Assembly: GCF_963678635.1 (NCBI RefSeq)
Contig: NC_087063.1
Coordinates: 67,122,527 to 67,186,526, forward strand
Reading direction: 5' to 3'
Length of the DNA: 64,000 bases
Origin: Symsagittifera roscoffensis
Lineage: Eukaryota > Xenacoelomorpha > Acoela > Convolutidae
The position numbers were made by a program, and so were the translations under genes. Shown here piece by piece: positions 1 to 11,128 of the stretch; the first letter of the stretch is position 1, and each line of letters opens with the position of its first letter. Under the pieces are notes generated by a model, which saw only the letters and a program-made list of their open reading frames with translations, did no database searches and was not told where the DNA came from.

Positions 1-103
1 CCGACATCTTCGGGGCTGAAGTACTTGGTCTTTGCGGATCCTATAACCAGTTTCTGCTCCACTTGAGTAGTCACATCGGCCTGTACTTCGGCACGGACAT
101 TCA
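1..103 (-). CDS. possible internal exon of an unidentified host gene
   Basis: Read on the minus strand, this stretch is GC-rich compared with what follows and stays open for 33 codons in a frame beginning with the last two bases of a split codon. Its upstream edge is a plausible splice acceptor (pyrimidine-rich tract ending CTTAG at 104-105). The peptide begins NVRAEVQADVTTQVEQ and ends near SAKTKYFSPEDV, which looks like ordinary globular protein. A second frame is also open, so coding is inferred from composition and the splice site. I do not recognise the family. The exon continues off the left edge. Confidence 0.35.
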
Positions 104-135
104 CTAAGTAGGGTAGCAAAAAAGATGAGCAAGAG

Positions 136-335
136 NNNNNNNNNNNNNNNNNNNNNNNNNNNNNNNNNNNNNNNNNNNNNNNNNNNNNNNNNNNNNNNNN
201 NNNNNNNNNNNNNNNNNNNNNNNNNNNNNNNNNNNNNNNNNNNNNNNNNNNNNNNNNNNNNNNNNNNNNNNNNNNNNNNNNNNNNNNNNNNNNNNNNNNN
301 NNNNNNNNNNNNNNNNNNNNNNNNNNNNNNNNNNN
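136..335. other. assembly gap of 200 N
   Basis: Exactly 200 undetermined bases, the usual placeholder for a gap of unknown size. The sequence immediately right of it (341 onward) is Polinton-associated repeat, so the gap probably reflects unresolved repeats. Confidence 0.97.
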
Positions 336-340
336 AGAAA

Positions 341-475
341 TGTTTTCCCAACTTTCATATATGTTTTTTAAAGCAAATTAGTGGACGTAAACAAAATTTT
401 TCTCAGACATATTTGTCACATTCGCAATAAAAGATGTTACTCCCCGTGGTGAGAATGGAGGCTGAAGTATGTTAA
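341..475 (-). repeat. inverted single unit of the tandem repeat found at 1,545-2,035
   Basis: In reverse complement this matches about 1,890-2,030: the same landmarks appear in the same order (constant block around CAGCCTCCATTCTC, GTAACATCTTTTATTGCG, then ACGTCCACTAATTTGC and a run ending in ACATATAT). It faces the assembly gap, so an inverted array may lie in or beyond the gap. Confidence 0.75.
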
Positions 476-640
476 AAAGTAGACAATGAATGTTGTCTAA
501 TTGAAATCCCGTGAAACTTCTACAAACTAGATTTTAAAACAGTTTTCACAAGCTTTGTCCAGTATATAAGACTTGTGTATGGAACATTATTGAATCAACA
601 CCTAAAATGCATTCTCAAGCTATTTTCTTTTTTCACGATG
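475..640 (+). repeat. Polinton intergenic segment repeated at 11,250-11,420
   Basis: Shares an extended alignment with 11,250-11,420 (landmarks ACAATGAATGTTGTCTAATTG, ACAGTTTTCACAAGCTTTGTC and ACTTGTGTATGGAAC). In the right-hand copy it lies between the capsid pseudogene and the protease, which identifies it as Polinton intergenic DNA. Confidence 0.75.
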
Positions 641-895
641 TAAATCAACAAGCAGTTGCAGATGGATAATATTTTATTTTGCAAATTATCGAAAAAATTT
701 CCAAGCTCAGGTCCAAGTATATGTGGTCTTATCCCACTGCTGAAATTCCTCAACTAACAAAAAACTGTTTTGCAAAAATTATTTCAGCTCCAAGCAATGA
801 TATAGGATATCATGATGGCTCAAATAGACAAAACTTACTACTTTAATGATTCTTTGGAAAGAAAACGTTTCAACTGTGTGCCTTTTTAAAGAAAA
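640..895 (+). pseudogene. Polinton cysteine protease (PRO), 5' fragment, block I
   Basis: Frame-shifted + strand reading recovers the N-terminal half of the adenain-like Polinton protease: an initial helix corresponding to LLQIIEKIAEL, a stretch matching the SAPSND segment, then IMVAQIDKTYYF and DSLERKRF. This matches the minus-strand protease at 27,495-27,910. In adenoviruses the related enzyme matures virion proteins, and the same role is assumed for Polintons. The C-terminal half with the catalytic cysteine is absent; AT-rich spacer follows. The region around the catalytic histidine is also damaged. A relic, not a gene. Confidence 0.75.
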
Positions 896-899
896 AATT

Positions 900-1540
900 C
901 CAGCGCAAGGCAAGGTTCAAAATAAACTTCATGAAATGATATTTTTTGTGGCTTAAAGCAATTTATTCAGCATTTTTTTAACTTCCGGAGAAAAAGATGT
1001 TTTATGGAATACTGGAGAAAATGATTTTTTTTCCGGAGAAAATTTTGGAGTGAATGTTTTTTTTTTGAATACTGGATCCAACAAATTGCTTTAAAACTAA
1101 AAAATTCAAATATTGTGATTAATTAAAATCTATTTTCCAATTAGGAAGTTTCTTTCAGTTAATTATTGTTTGCTTCAGCAGTACTACTCTTAATTTTGTA
1201 CTCTGGAAGAGATGTATACAAGCTTTGAATTTTTAAGATCCACAGATTAACTTTTTTTTCAAATCTTAGTCAGAATAAAATTCTTTGTCAGAATAAATAA
1301 ACCGTTTAGTGTAAATTGGTAAATGAGGAAAAATGAAGATACGATTTTGCAAAGAATGGAGATGATGATTCATGAATTGAAACTTGGAAAATGAAAAACT
1401 CAACTGACAACCATTTTAGAGTTTTAACATTGAGCCAATGCTTTTTTAAAATTTTTTCTGTTTTTGCCAAAACTTACACCATCTGTTACACTAAACATTT
1501 TGCACGCTTAATAAAACAAAGTTTATATTTCGAGAGAGTT
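900..1540 (+). repeat. AT-rich Polinton spacer, copy 1 of 3
   Basis: Non-coding stretch repeated at 4,700-5,280 and 11,700-12,215. It has short internal repeats of a GGAGAAAATGATTTTTTTTC-like motif around 980-1,080 (and 4,750-4,830, 11,740-11,830). Stops occur in all frames and no conserved protein is visible. Confidence 0.7.
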
Positions 1541-1544
1541 TGCC

Positions 1545-2035
1545 AACGGTAACCGGCGTACCTGCTCACCGTTGGGGGTAACATCTGATCTTGCAACTTT
1601 GTATGAAACATTTTTGTTTACCTGCACTACCTCGCTTAAATAAACAAACATAAAATTTTTACATATTCAGCATCCTCACTCACCAGGGAGAGTAACATCT
1701 GTTGATGCATTTGACATAATAGCCTAGGAAAAATTTAGCTTCCTCGTTTAAAAAAAAGAAAAAGAAATTTGTTTTTAAACATCAGCGTCCCCATTCTGTT
1801 GTTGCGAACTTGTTGCAATAGCCTGAGAAATTTTTTTGTTTAAGTCCACTACCTCGCTCAAATGAACAAACAATAAAATTGTTTACATTCTTCAGCCTCC
1901 ATTCTCCTTACGATGGTTAACATCTTTTATTGCGAATGTGGCAAATATGTCTGAGAAAAATTTTGTTTACGTCCACTAATTTGCTTTAAAAAACATATAT
2001 TAACTTTTGATTGCAAATTTTTTTTTCTGAAACTT
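1545..2035 (+). repeat. tandem repeat family A, period near 120 bp, array 1
   Basis: Four to five diverged units. Each has a constant core (CTCACCACGGGGGGTAACATCT or a variant), a segment with a variable GTTGCGAACTTG-like piece, then CTGAGAAAAATTT and CCTCGCTTAAA or its equivalent. Period estimated by eye from the spacing of the GTAACATCT cores. Confidence 0.8.
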
Positions 2036-2039
2036 ACCA

Positions 2040-3225
2040 TCTGAAGCGTACCTGCAAGAAAACGGTCACATCCTAATACATAAGGTTTTAATTATTACTG
2101 TTAAAACGGGCACCAAAAGTATTTGAAACCCTATTCTTTCTTGTAACTTACCATCTTATCATCTGAAACTATGAAACCTATAACCTTAATTCATGGGAAA
2201 TCTAATCGCTTTGTTAATACATACGGTGATGACCGGATATTTTATAGCCTATGTTATTACATGGGGATCATCAACCCCCGGGCTGAACGGCCCAAATATA
2301 TACTATTTACTCATCTGAAACTAGCAAAACATGTCTACACAAATCTACAAATTATAAACGTTATCCATTTTGCGAAAATGATAAGGATTTGTGTGAAAAA
2401 TACGATAAGAAATGACTGGTCGACCTTCAATGAGTTAACTCAAAAAGCTGTAGTTGATGAGACATTCATCATACATTTATCAAATATATCTAAATTGATA
2501 GTCAGCCTTATGATGCAAGTCAGCTTCACCTTTCTCAATGTGTCAAGATATGCCAACAAAACTGTGTATAAGACGCAAGTTTGACACCGATAAGCCATAT
2601 TTTAAAGCTAGACATAACTAAACTCTCAATTTTTTGAGAATTTTATCATGTAATTCTACCATGAGCACAGACCAAACCGCAAATTTGAGAGAATTTACTT
2701 TTCACATCTGGAAACCTGAAAAAAATCGACTTCTCAGTTTGGATGGTTTTTGTGATCACCGTAAATTAGTATTCGAAGTAAGGTGATGTTGCTATAATTT
2801 CTGTTCCAGCCAAGAAGTTCGACCCTCCTAACAGATCAGGTTAATGAGCGAGGTAACAGGAAGAGACATATATATGACATGAGAGATGAATAAATTAAAG
2901 AGAAATAAACAAATTGCAGAAATGTGGGCGTATAGGAAGTGCAAAATTTTTAAAATCAATGACAAGATCAAAAATCATGTCAGAACCCTTTTTACCTGCG
3001 AAAGATCTTCTTCCTAAGACTCCCTTCTTGCAGAAATAAAATTTGGACCTCTGTTTGGCAATGTTCAGTGCGATCTAGTTGTTCAAGATGAACAAAAATC
3101 AATTTTGCCAACTATCCTCCAATTTTCAAAAACACCGAAGTTGGAAGAAACGATATTGAAGACCAAATGAAAATCTATGCAGTCGAGACCCAAATGATAA
3201 AAATTCTGAGAATTTTACCATGAGC
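2040..3225 (+). pseudogene. Polinton DNA polymerase B fragment A
   Basis: From about 2,380 the frame reads a segment ending NVSRYANKTVYK. It continues, with frameshifts, through the endonuclease-like region (QTANLREFTFHIW, LDGFCDHRKLVFEV) and the FGNVQCDLVVQDEQ and FKNTEVGRNDIED segments, and stops near 3,222. These match successive parts of other pPolB fragments here (12,985-14,880). The palm with the catalytic motifs and the C-terminus are missing; repeat DNA follows. The 340 bases before 2,380 are conserved ahead of fragments B and C but I cannot assign a protein. pPolB is the protein-primed polymerase that replicates Polintons. Confidence 0.8.
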
Positions 3226-3349
3226 CAAAAAAAACACAATATAACATCTTCATTCCTCAATCTACACATAATATACCAAATAGATTGACCATTTAGATAA
3301 CGTGCCTCGGTGTTTTTGCAAAAAACTAGAGAAAACCAAACAAACATTT

Positions 3350-3515
3350 TTTCTTACCATTCAATTACCATCACGCCAACAATGAATCCTTATAATTTCT
3401 AATCCCTATCTTAGTACAGTGTAAAGTCTAAGCCCAATTTTAATACATAGCATATCTAAGCGGAAATCCTAAACGTGTGTTAATAGCTGGAGTCAGCCAT
3501 GCACACCCGTTCCAT
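3350..3515 (+). repeat. arm-like block bordering the satellite, copy 1
   Basis: Begins TTCTTACCATTCAATTACCATC, passes through CCTATCTTAGTACA and ends in TTAATA-rich sequence before the satellite. The same block borders satellite DNA at 7,105, 7,490, 23,960 and 38,300, and its reverse complement occurs at 26,960-27,075 and 40,790-40,870, so it may be the terminal arm of a separate element carrying the satellite. Confidence 0.65.
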
Positions 3516-4372
3516 CCAGTTTTTAGCGACCTATCCAGATAAAAACAGATGAGTTTCGGACAAGGAAACTTCGATAAGAAATTACAATGTGTAGAAGAAA
3601 TCTCGAGTGATATGACTGAAGTAAATCGATGTCAATATAAGTCAATTTCAGCACTCTATCCAGATATCAACTGATAAGCTTCAGGCAAGGAAAAGTTTAA
3701 CACAAATTACTATAGAAAGAAGAGTTCTCGAGTGATATATCTGATGTAAGCCAATTTCGGCCCAAGTCATTTTGTTTTGGATACTCTAAGCAGATAAAAA
3801 ATGATAAAATTCAGGCAATGAAACTCAGAAAAGAAATCACAATGGTTAGAAACAACCTAGAGTGATCTTTCTGATGTAATTCAATTTCGATTTTAGCCAT
3901 TTTCAGCACCCCATAACAATGGCTAGAAACGAGCTCGAGTGATATGTCTGATGTTTTTCGGTATCAATAAGGGTCATTTTCAGCATCCTTGTCAATAATG
4001 CTTTATGATTTTCAGGCTTTGAATTTTTGAACAGCAGTAAGAATGGGTAGAAACAAACTGTAAGGATATGTCTGATTTAAAATCGATTTCGTTATAATTC
4101 GTTTTCAGCACCCTACGCAGAAAAAATTGATGAGTTTCAGGCAAAGAAACATTTAACAGGACTCACAATGGGTAGTTGCAACCTCGAGTGATCTCTCTCA
4201 TGTCAATTGACTTCGACATAGGTCATTTTCAGCAATCCATTCAGATAAAAACTAATGAGTTTGAGGCAATGAAAAAAACAACCAGACATCACAAGGGGTC
4301 GAAACAATTTCGAGAGATAATCTTAAGGTAAGCCATTTTACTTTGAACGCCCTAAGCAGCTATTACTTTTTC
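3515..4372 (+). repeat. satellite family B, period near 125 bp, array 1
   Basis: About seven diverged units. The consensus landmarks in order are CCCTATCCAGATAAAAA, TGATGAGTTTCAGGCAATGAAA, GAACAGAAATCACAATGGGTAG, CTCGAGTGATATGTCTGATGT, then TCGATTTCGACATAAGTCATTTTCAGCA. One unit counted by hand at array 3 is close to 125 bp. No open reading frame. Confidence 0.85.
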
Positions 4373-4432
4373 TTACCATTCATTCACCATCACGCCAACA
4401 ATGAAACCTTACAATTTTAAATCCCTATCTTG
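4373..4432 (+). repeat. short copy of the satellite-bordering block
   Basis: About 60 bases (CTTACCATTCATTCACCATCACG onward, to CCCTATCTTGCAGA) match the start of the block at 3,350. It abuts the next protease fragment directly, giving an abrupt junction between satellite element and Polinton. Confidence 0.6.
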
Positions 4433-4690
4433 CAGAAGGATAATATTTTATTTTTGCAAATTAATGAAAAAATTTCCGAGCTCAGGTCCAAGTATATGTG
4501 ATCTTATCCCACTGCTGAAATTCCTCAACTAACAAAACACTGTTTTGCAAAAATTATTTCAGCTCCAAGCAATGATAGAGGAGGACACCGGATCATGGTT
4601 GCTCAAATTGACGCAACTTACTACTTTGCTGATTCTTTGGAAAGAAAACGTTTCAACTGTTCCTTTTTGAAGAAAAAACTCCAGCGCAAG
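4433..4690 (+). pseudogene. Polinton cysteine protease (PRO), 5' fragment, block II
   Basis: The same piece of the protease as at 640-895, slightly better preserved: the regions for PSNDRGG, RIMVAQID and TYYFADSLERKRFNC are readable in shifted frames. The catalytic aspartate region (FADS) is present. The 3' half with the catalytic cysteine is missing at the same point as in block I, so the truncation predates the duplication of these blocks. Confidence 0.78.
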
Positions 4691-4699
4691 GTTCAAAAA

Positions 4700-5280
4700 A
4701 AGATAATTTTTGTGGCTTAACGCAATTTATTCAACATTTCTTCTTTTTAAATTTCGTAGAAAAAGATCTTTAATGGAATACTGGAGAAAATAATTTTTTT
4801 TTCGGAGAAATTTCTGGAGAGAATGTTTTTTTTTGAATACTGGAAGCAACAAATTGCTTTAAAACTAAAAAAATCAAATTTTGTGATTAATTAAAATCTA
4901 TTTTCCTATTAGGAACTTTTTTGAGACAATAATTGTTTGCTTCAGCAGCATTAGTTTCATTTTTTTTTACTCTGGAAGAGATGTATACAAGCTTTGATTT
5001 TTCATGATTCACAGATTATTTTTTTTCAAATCTTTGCCAAAATAAACTTCTAAAGACCTTCAGTGTAAAATGGTTAATAAGAAAAAAAGGAAGATGTGAT
5101 TTTACAGCGAATGGAGATAATGATTCAAAAAATGAAATTTGGATAATGAAAAACTCAACTGACAACCATTTTAGAGTTTTAAAACTGAGCGAATGATTTT
5201 TCAAAGTTTTTTCGGTTTTTGCCAAAACTTACCCCATATGTTATACTAAACAATTTTCAAGCTTAATAAAACAAAATTTA
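4700..5280 (+). repeat. AT-rich Polinton spacer, copy 2 of 3
   Basis: Same spacer as 900-1,540, ending in the shared TTTTTGCCAAAACTTACCCCAT segment and the AATAAAACAAA stretch before the tandem repeat. Nothing coding seen. Confidence 0.7.
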
Positions 5281-5289
5281 TATTTGGAG

Positions 5290-5750
5290 AAAATTTGCAA
5301 ACGGTAACCGGCGTACCTGCACACCGTTGGGGGTAACATCTGGTGTTGCAATTTTATATGAAACAATTTTGAATACATTGCACTACCTCGCTTAAAAAAA
5401 ACATAAAATTGTCACATATTCAGCATCCTCACTCACCACGGAGGGTAACATCTGTTGATGCGTTTGACATAATAGCCTGAGAAAAGTTTCGCTTCCTCGG
5501 TTAAAAAAAACATAAAATTTGTTTTTATACATCAGCGTCACCACTCTGCTGTTGCGAACTTGTTATAATAGCCTGAGAAATTTTTTGTTTAAATCCACTA
5601 CCTCGCTCAAACGAACAAACAATAAATTTGTTTACATACTTCAGCCTCCATTCTCATCACGGGGGGTAACATCTTTTATTGCGAATGTGACCAATATGTA
5701 TGAGAAAAATTTCGCTTACGTCCACTAATTTGCTTTAAAAAACATATATG
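5290..5750 (+). repeat. tandem repeat family A, array 2
   Basis: Four units aligned with array 1 at 1,545-2,035, with the same order of unit variants: the GTTGGGGGTAACATCTG unit, then GGAGGGTAACATC, then the GGGGGGTAACATCTTTTATTG unit. Conserved unit order means the array was copied as a block. Confidence 0.8.
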
Positions 5751-5759
5751 AAATTTTGA

Positions 5760-6975
5760 TTGCAACAATTTTTTTCTGAAACTTACCATCTGAAGCGTAC
5801 CAGCACGAAAACGGTCACATCATAATACATAAGGTTTTCAACGTTACTGTTAAATCGGGTGCCAAAAATACTTGAAACCCTAATTTTTTCTTGTAACTTA
5901 CCATCTTAACATCTGAAACTAAGAAACCTATAACCCTAATTCATGGGAAATCTAATCGCTTTATTAAGACATACGGTGATAAGCGGATAAACTGTAGCCT
6001 ATGTTATTACATGGGAGTCATCAACCCCGGGCTGAACGGCCCAAATATACACTACTTACTCTTCTGAAACTAGCAAAAACATGCCTACACAAATCTACAA
6101 ATTATAAACGTTATCCATTTTGCTAAAAATAATAAGGAGTTATAAGAAAAATACGATAAGAAATGACTGGTCGACCTTCATTGCGTTCACTCAAAAAGCT
6201 GTAGTTGATGAGATATTCATCATACATTTATCAAATATATCTAAATTGATAGTCAGCTTTATGATGCAAGTCAGCTTCACCTTTAACAATGTGTCAAGAT
6301 ATGCCAACAGAACTGTATACAAGAAGCGAGTTTGACACCGATAAGCAATTTTTTAAAGCTATTTATAACTAAACTTTCAATTTTGAGATTTTTAGCATGT
6401 AATGCTACCATGAGCACAAACCAATCCGCAAATTTGAGAGAATTTACTTTTCACATCTGGAAACCTGAAAAAAACTGACTTTTTCAGTTTGGATGGTTTT
6501 TGTGATCCGCATAAAACAGAATTCGAAGTAATGGGAAGTTACTATCACTTCTGTTCCAGTCAACAAGTTCAACCCTCACTAACAGATCAGGATATTGAGC
6601 GAGGTAACAGGAAGAGACATATATATGACATGAGAGAAGAGTAAATTAAATATAAATTTACAAATTGCAGCAATGTGGGTGTATAAGAAGTGCAAAGTTT
6701 TTAAAAACAATGACAAGATCGGAAATCATGTCAGAACCCATTTAATCTGCGGAGGATCTCCTTCTTATGAGTCTTTTTTAGCAGAATTGAAATGTGGACC
6801 TCTTTTTGGCAATGTTCAGTGCAATCTAGTTGTTCAAGATGAACAAAAATCAGATTTTGCCAACTATCCTCCAGTTTTTAAAAACACTGAAGTTGGAAGA
6901 AACGATATTGAAGGCCGCATTAAAATCAATGCAGTCGAGACCGAAATCATAAAACTTCTGAGAATTTTACCATGA
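5760..6975 (+). pseudogene. Polinton DNA polymerase B fragment B
   Basis: Parallels fragment A. 6,120-6,330 reads through NDWSTFIAFTQKAV to NVSRYANRTVYK. After frameshifts, 6,673-6,975 is a clean 100-codon stretch including PLFGNVQCNLVVQDEQK and FKNTEVGRNDIEGR, then RILP and a stop. This is the part of pPolB between the endonuclease-like region and the palm. Polymerase motifs A-C are absent. It has the longest undamaged stretch of this segment in the window. The upstream 350 bases align with those before fragments A and C. Confidence 0.82.
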
Positions 6976-7104
6976 GCCAAAAAACAAAATATAACATCTT
7001 CATTCCTCGATCTACACATAATATACCAAATATATTGACTATTTAGATAACGTGCCTCGATGTTTTTGCAAAAAACTGGAGAAAATCAAAAAAACAACTT
7101 TTCT

Positions 7105-7205
7105 TACCATTTAATTATCATCACGCCAACAACAAATCCTTACAATTTCCAACCCTATCTAGAGTACATTGTAAAGTCTAAGCCCAATGTTAATACATAG
7201 CATAA
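7105..7205 (+). repeat. satellite-bordering block, copy 2
   Basis: TTTTCTTACCATTTAATTATC to the TTAATACATAGCA segment, as at 3,350. A second, fuller copy lies inside the array at 7,490-7,640, which suggests the array was assembled from more than one element. Confidence 0.65.
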
Positions 7206-9005
7206 GTCATTTTGTTTTGAACACTCTAAGCAGATAAAAAATGATGAAGTTCAGGCAATGAAACTTTGAACAGAAATCACAATGGGTAGTTGTAACCTCG
7301 AGTGATCTCTCTGATGTCAATTGACTTCGACATAAGTCATTTTCAGCAATATATCCAGATAAAAACTAATGGGTTTGAGGCAATGAAAAATCAACCAGAC
7401 ATCCTAATGGATTGAAACAGTTTCGAGTGATAAGTTTATGGTAAGCCATTTTACTTTGAACGCCCTAAGCAGCTATTACTTTTTCTTTCCATTCATTCAC
7501 CATCACGCCAACAACGAAACCTTACAATTTCGAATTCATATCTTAGTATATTGTAGAGTCTAAATCCACTGTTGATACATAGCATATCTAAACGGAAATC
7601 CTAAACGTTAAGTTAATACCTGGGGTCAGCCATGCACCCCATCCCATCCAGTTTTTGCAACCTATCCAGATAAAAATAGATGAGATTCGGGCAAGGAAAC
7701 TTCGAGAAGAAATCACAATCGGTAGAAGAAATCTCGAGTGATATGACTGAAGTAAATTGATGTCTATATAAGTCAAATTCAGTACCCTATCCAGATATCA
7801 ATTGATAAGTTTCAGACAATGAAAAGTTTAACAGAAATCACTAAAGAAAGAAGAGTTCTCGAGTGATATATCTGATGTAAGCCGATTTTGGCCCGATTCA
7901 TTTTGTTTTGAACAATCAAAGCAGATAAAATATAATGAAATTCAGGCAATGAATCTTTGAACAGAAATGACAATGGTTAGAAGCAACCTCGAGTGATCTT
8001 TCTGATGTGATTCGTTTCCGATTTGAGCCATTTTCAGCACCCGATAACAATAGCTAGAAACGAGCTCGAGTGATATGTCTAATGTTTTTCGGCATTGATA
8101 AATGACATTTTCAGCATCTTTTGTCAATAATGCTTTATGAATTTCAGGCTTCGAATTTTTGAACAGAAGTCACAATTGATAGAAATAACCTCTAGGATTA
8201 TGTCTGATGTAAATGAGTTTCACAGTACGCAGAAAACAATTGATGAGTTTCAGGCATTGAAACCTTTAACAGGACTCACAATGGTTAGTAGCAACCTCGA
8301 GTGATCTCTCTGATGTCAGTTGAATTCGACGTAAAACATTTTCAGCAATCTATTCAGGTAAAAAACTAATAAGTTTGAGGCAATGAAAATTTATCCAGAC
8401 ATCACAATGGCTCGAAATAATTTCGGTTGATAAGCTTAAGTTAAATCAATTTACATTGAACGCCCTATGCAGATATTTATTGAGGAGTTTCAGGCAGAAA
8501 AAAACTTTGAACAGAAATTAGATTGGGTAGACACCATCTCGAGTGATATGTCTGACATGAGTCGATTTAACCATAATTCATTTTTTGAACACCCGAGGCA
8601 GATAAAAAATGATTAGTTTCAGGCACAAAAATTTTGAACAGAAATCACAATGGGTAGAAACAATCTCGAGGGATATGTCTGATGTATATTGATTTCGGTA
8701 TAAGTCGTTTTCAGCACCCTATGCAGATAATAATTGATAAGTTTCAGGCAATGAAACTTTTAACAGGAATCACAATGGGTTTTAGCAAGCTCGAGTGATC
8801 TCTCTGATGTCAGTTGAATTTGACATAAGTCAATTTCAGCAATCTATCCAGATAAAAACTGATGAGTTTGAGGCAATGAAAAGTTTAGCAGACATCACAA
8901 TGGGTAGAAATATTCTCGAGTGATAAATTTAAAGTAAGTCAATTTCGATAAGTCATTTTACTTTGAACACCCTAAGCAGCTAAAAGTTGATGAGTTTCAT
9001 GACAA
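7205..9005 (+). repeat. satellite family B, array 2
   Basis: About 1.8 kb with fourteen or so diverged units of the 125-bp satellite, interrupted at 7,490-7,640 by a bordering block. The recurring CTCGAGTGAT core makes the period easy to follow (e.g. near 7,297, 7,733, 7,858, 7,990, 8,068, 8,296). The array ends abruptly near 9,005, followed by penton pseudogene sequence. Confidence 0.85.
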
Positions 9006-9084
9006 AGTTCGCAAATGTAAAGGTGCACAAAAATATGGTTGTAACGGCGTTAATGTATCAGTAGATACGATTATATAAAAAATA

Positions 9085-9530
9085 GCCATTCCTTTGCCTT
9101 AGGATCAATCAGTGTTTATCAATCAAAGCGCCGATTTGAGTTATATTTTTGGTTGTGATTCAGAACAAAATCAGACAGGGATTATAAAGAGTAGAAAAGG
9201 ACCACATTATACTCTAAATTCTTACGACATATAAGAATACCTTGACTGATGATATATAATGATAATCTAGAATATATTTCAGCAGATGATACAAAATTCT
9301 TTCATTTCGTTGTATTTTTTCATTTCCAAATTAAAAAATGGAGATATAATATCTACAGGACAGTACATGAGTTATCAATCCTTTACGAGTCTACAATTTA
9401 AAAAAAATACGGAAAAACTCTGTCCATAGCATATAAATTGAACTAAGGAATACTACACTTGAAAAAACTCCTTGTTTCAATAGGAATTAAACGAGTTGTT
9501 CTCTTGTTCCGCAAGGTTTCGGATAAAATT
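9085..9530 (+). pseudogene. Polinton penton (minor capsid) protein remnant
   Basis: Shifted + strand frames give FGCDSEQNQTGI, KGPHYTLNSYDI, then a segment matching GDIISTGQY and SFTNLQFKK of the better copy at 29,958-30,755, and finally IGIKRVVLLFRKVSD. This is the C-terminal two thirds of the single-jelly-roll penton protein of Polinton capsids. Several frameshifts and stops. The N-terminus is replaced by satellite. It is followed directly by pX and major capsid pseudogenes in the usual capsid-gene order. Confidence 0.75.
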
Positions 9531-9549
9531 TTTTGGTTTTCACTTCATA

Positions 9550-9835
9550 CGAAATGGTTGATCAAAATTCAGCTAATTTTTCCATTTTTCAAGGTCATGC
9601 AAGACAGCGTAGAAGAGATTTTGTTGCTTATGGAGCAGATATATTTCAATTCGTAGCACCAGAGAATGGAGAAGTTGTTAGTGGACAAAAAAACTCAAAA
9701 CACTCGAAAAAAGTTCAAAAACAGTTGGAAGGTGGATAAAAGAAATCCAAGCGTAGAACTAGTGGAGCCATTTCTCGAAAAAAAAGATCAAAACCAGTCG
9801 CATTCGCAAAAACATTTTTGACAAAATAAAGTGTG
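9550..9835 (+). pseudogene. Polinton pX-like basic virion protein remnant
   Basis: Starts VDQNSANFSIFQGHARQRR, the same beginning as the copy at 29,577-29,937 (QDFPIFREHARQRGRG). It continues to FVAPENGEVVSGQKN and a basic tail ending NIFDKI. About 36 internal codons (the GALAQTLGRTAIPLLKKY part) are deleted between the arginine-rich start and the FQFVAPE segment. Family members are short, basic, membrane-active minor virion proteins comparable to adenovirus pX/pVI. The MCP pseudogene begins immediately after. Confidence 0.75.
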
Positions 9836-11128
9836 TAAAAATCAAAGTAGTCATTTTTGGTACGGAGCTTTTATAATTTTTTTTTCGGAAATTTTTGATG
9901 AAAAAGCAGTTTTGGAAACAATTATGTGATCATACACAAAAAAAGTATTTCCCAGTACTCCCCCAGATGAAAACAGTTATGAATATGATCAAGAAACGGA
10001 TCGTAATCTTTATTTGAATATGCGTAATACCATCCTCAGTTTAAAGCTTTAACTGTTCAAGGAATTTTGTTTGAACATTTTAAAAAAAGAAGTACTGAAC
10101 ATAAATCAAAAACAGAAGATGACTTGGATGAGGATCAAGAACACTATGTAACCTATGTACACAATCTACCACATTCTCTAATCTTCAATTGCGAAGTTGA
10201 GGTTAACAAGACATTAGCTTACAACGCCAATGGCATATACCCTCACAAAGCGAAAGTATCGAACGAACTTAACTCGTCCTCAGTGAGTAATAAAGGAATA
10301 CTAGCTTGTTATGGATAAATTTTCAAAGAATTTCCGACAGCTTTTGACATGTTTCCGTTCACTGATAGAGCAAACTCCTTCGGAGCAAGGATTACTCTTT
10401 CACTCTATGGGAAGCTTGCCGTTGGTTTGGTTATTTGTGGAAAAAATTTACTATCAAAAACCAAAGCTCAAATTAGACTTATTCGAGCTAGACATAAATT
10501 TTACATGATGTCTGATGATCCAATTGTTAGTCCAAAACTGTTAATTGTTTGCTGTTTACTGGAAGAATTTTAGTAGCTGAACGTAGTCATCAATTCTTGC
10601 AATGGAATCTGAAAACGGAACCTGCTCAGTACAGTTACATGGAATTTATAGCAAGAGCGTTTATCATTCCATATCGTCGAAAGCAGTTTGTACAGGAAAT
10701 TTATTCAGTAATGGTCCGAAGATAGGAATAGCTGTTGCAATAAACACAAACTCAGCTGTTGTGGGATCTTTTCATGAAAGTCCTTTTAACTATGATTATT
10801 TTTAAATGAGAGAGCTTAGAGTTATTCAGGGTCGAAGAGCAATTTTTCCATTAGATTTTACAACAATGAAATCAATGCGGTTTAACAAAGAGTTTCCACT
10901 ACTTTTTTTTTCCAGCAATGTAAGATTTTCGAAGTTAATAGTTATTTGTTTTTGACCTAACTTTACCACAGGATGCATCTGAACTGCTGCGTTATCCCAA
11001 ACTTAGTGAGCTTGAGATTAGAAATATTTTCGCAATTTCTCTTAGAGCAAGTAGTGAAAATGACTGTGTTCGGCAAAAGACTATCAAATTCTCAAATTGA
11101 CAAATTCGGATTACTTGCTATAATAATG
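9836..11128 (+). pseudogene. Polinton major capsid protein remnant (+ strand)
   Basis: Frameshifted reading gives KRSTEHKSKTEDD, YVTYVHNLPHSLIFN, VNKTLAYNANGIYPHKAK, then DMFPFTDRANSFGARIT, a segment matching LIRARPNFYMLSD, and a C-terminus LSNSQIDKFG at about 11,090-11,110. This aligns end to end with the minus-strand copy at 28,255-29,574. The family is the double-jelly-roll capsid protein of Polintons, often named after C. elegans F54H12.2. At least six frame breaks. It is the only other near full-length capsid copy here. Confidence 0.82.

Noticed and set aside
3515-4372. CRISPR array
   Set aside because: The repeating units are contiguous, about 125 bp and diverged, with no short identical repeats separated by unique spacers, and the genome is eukaryotic.
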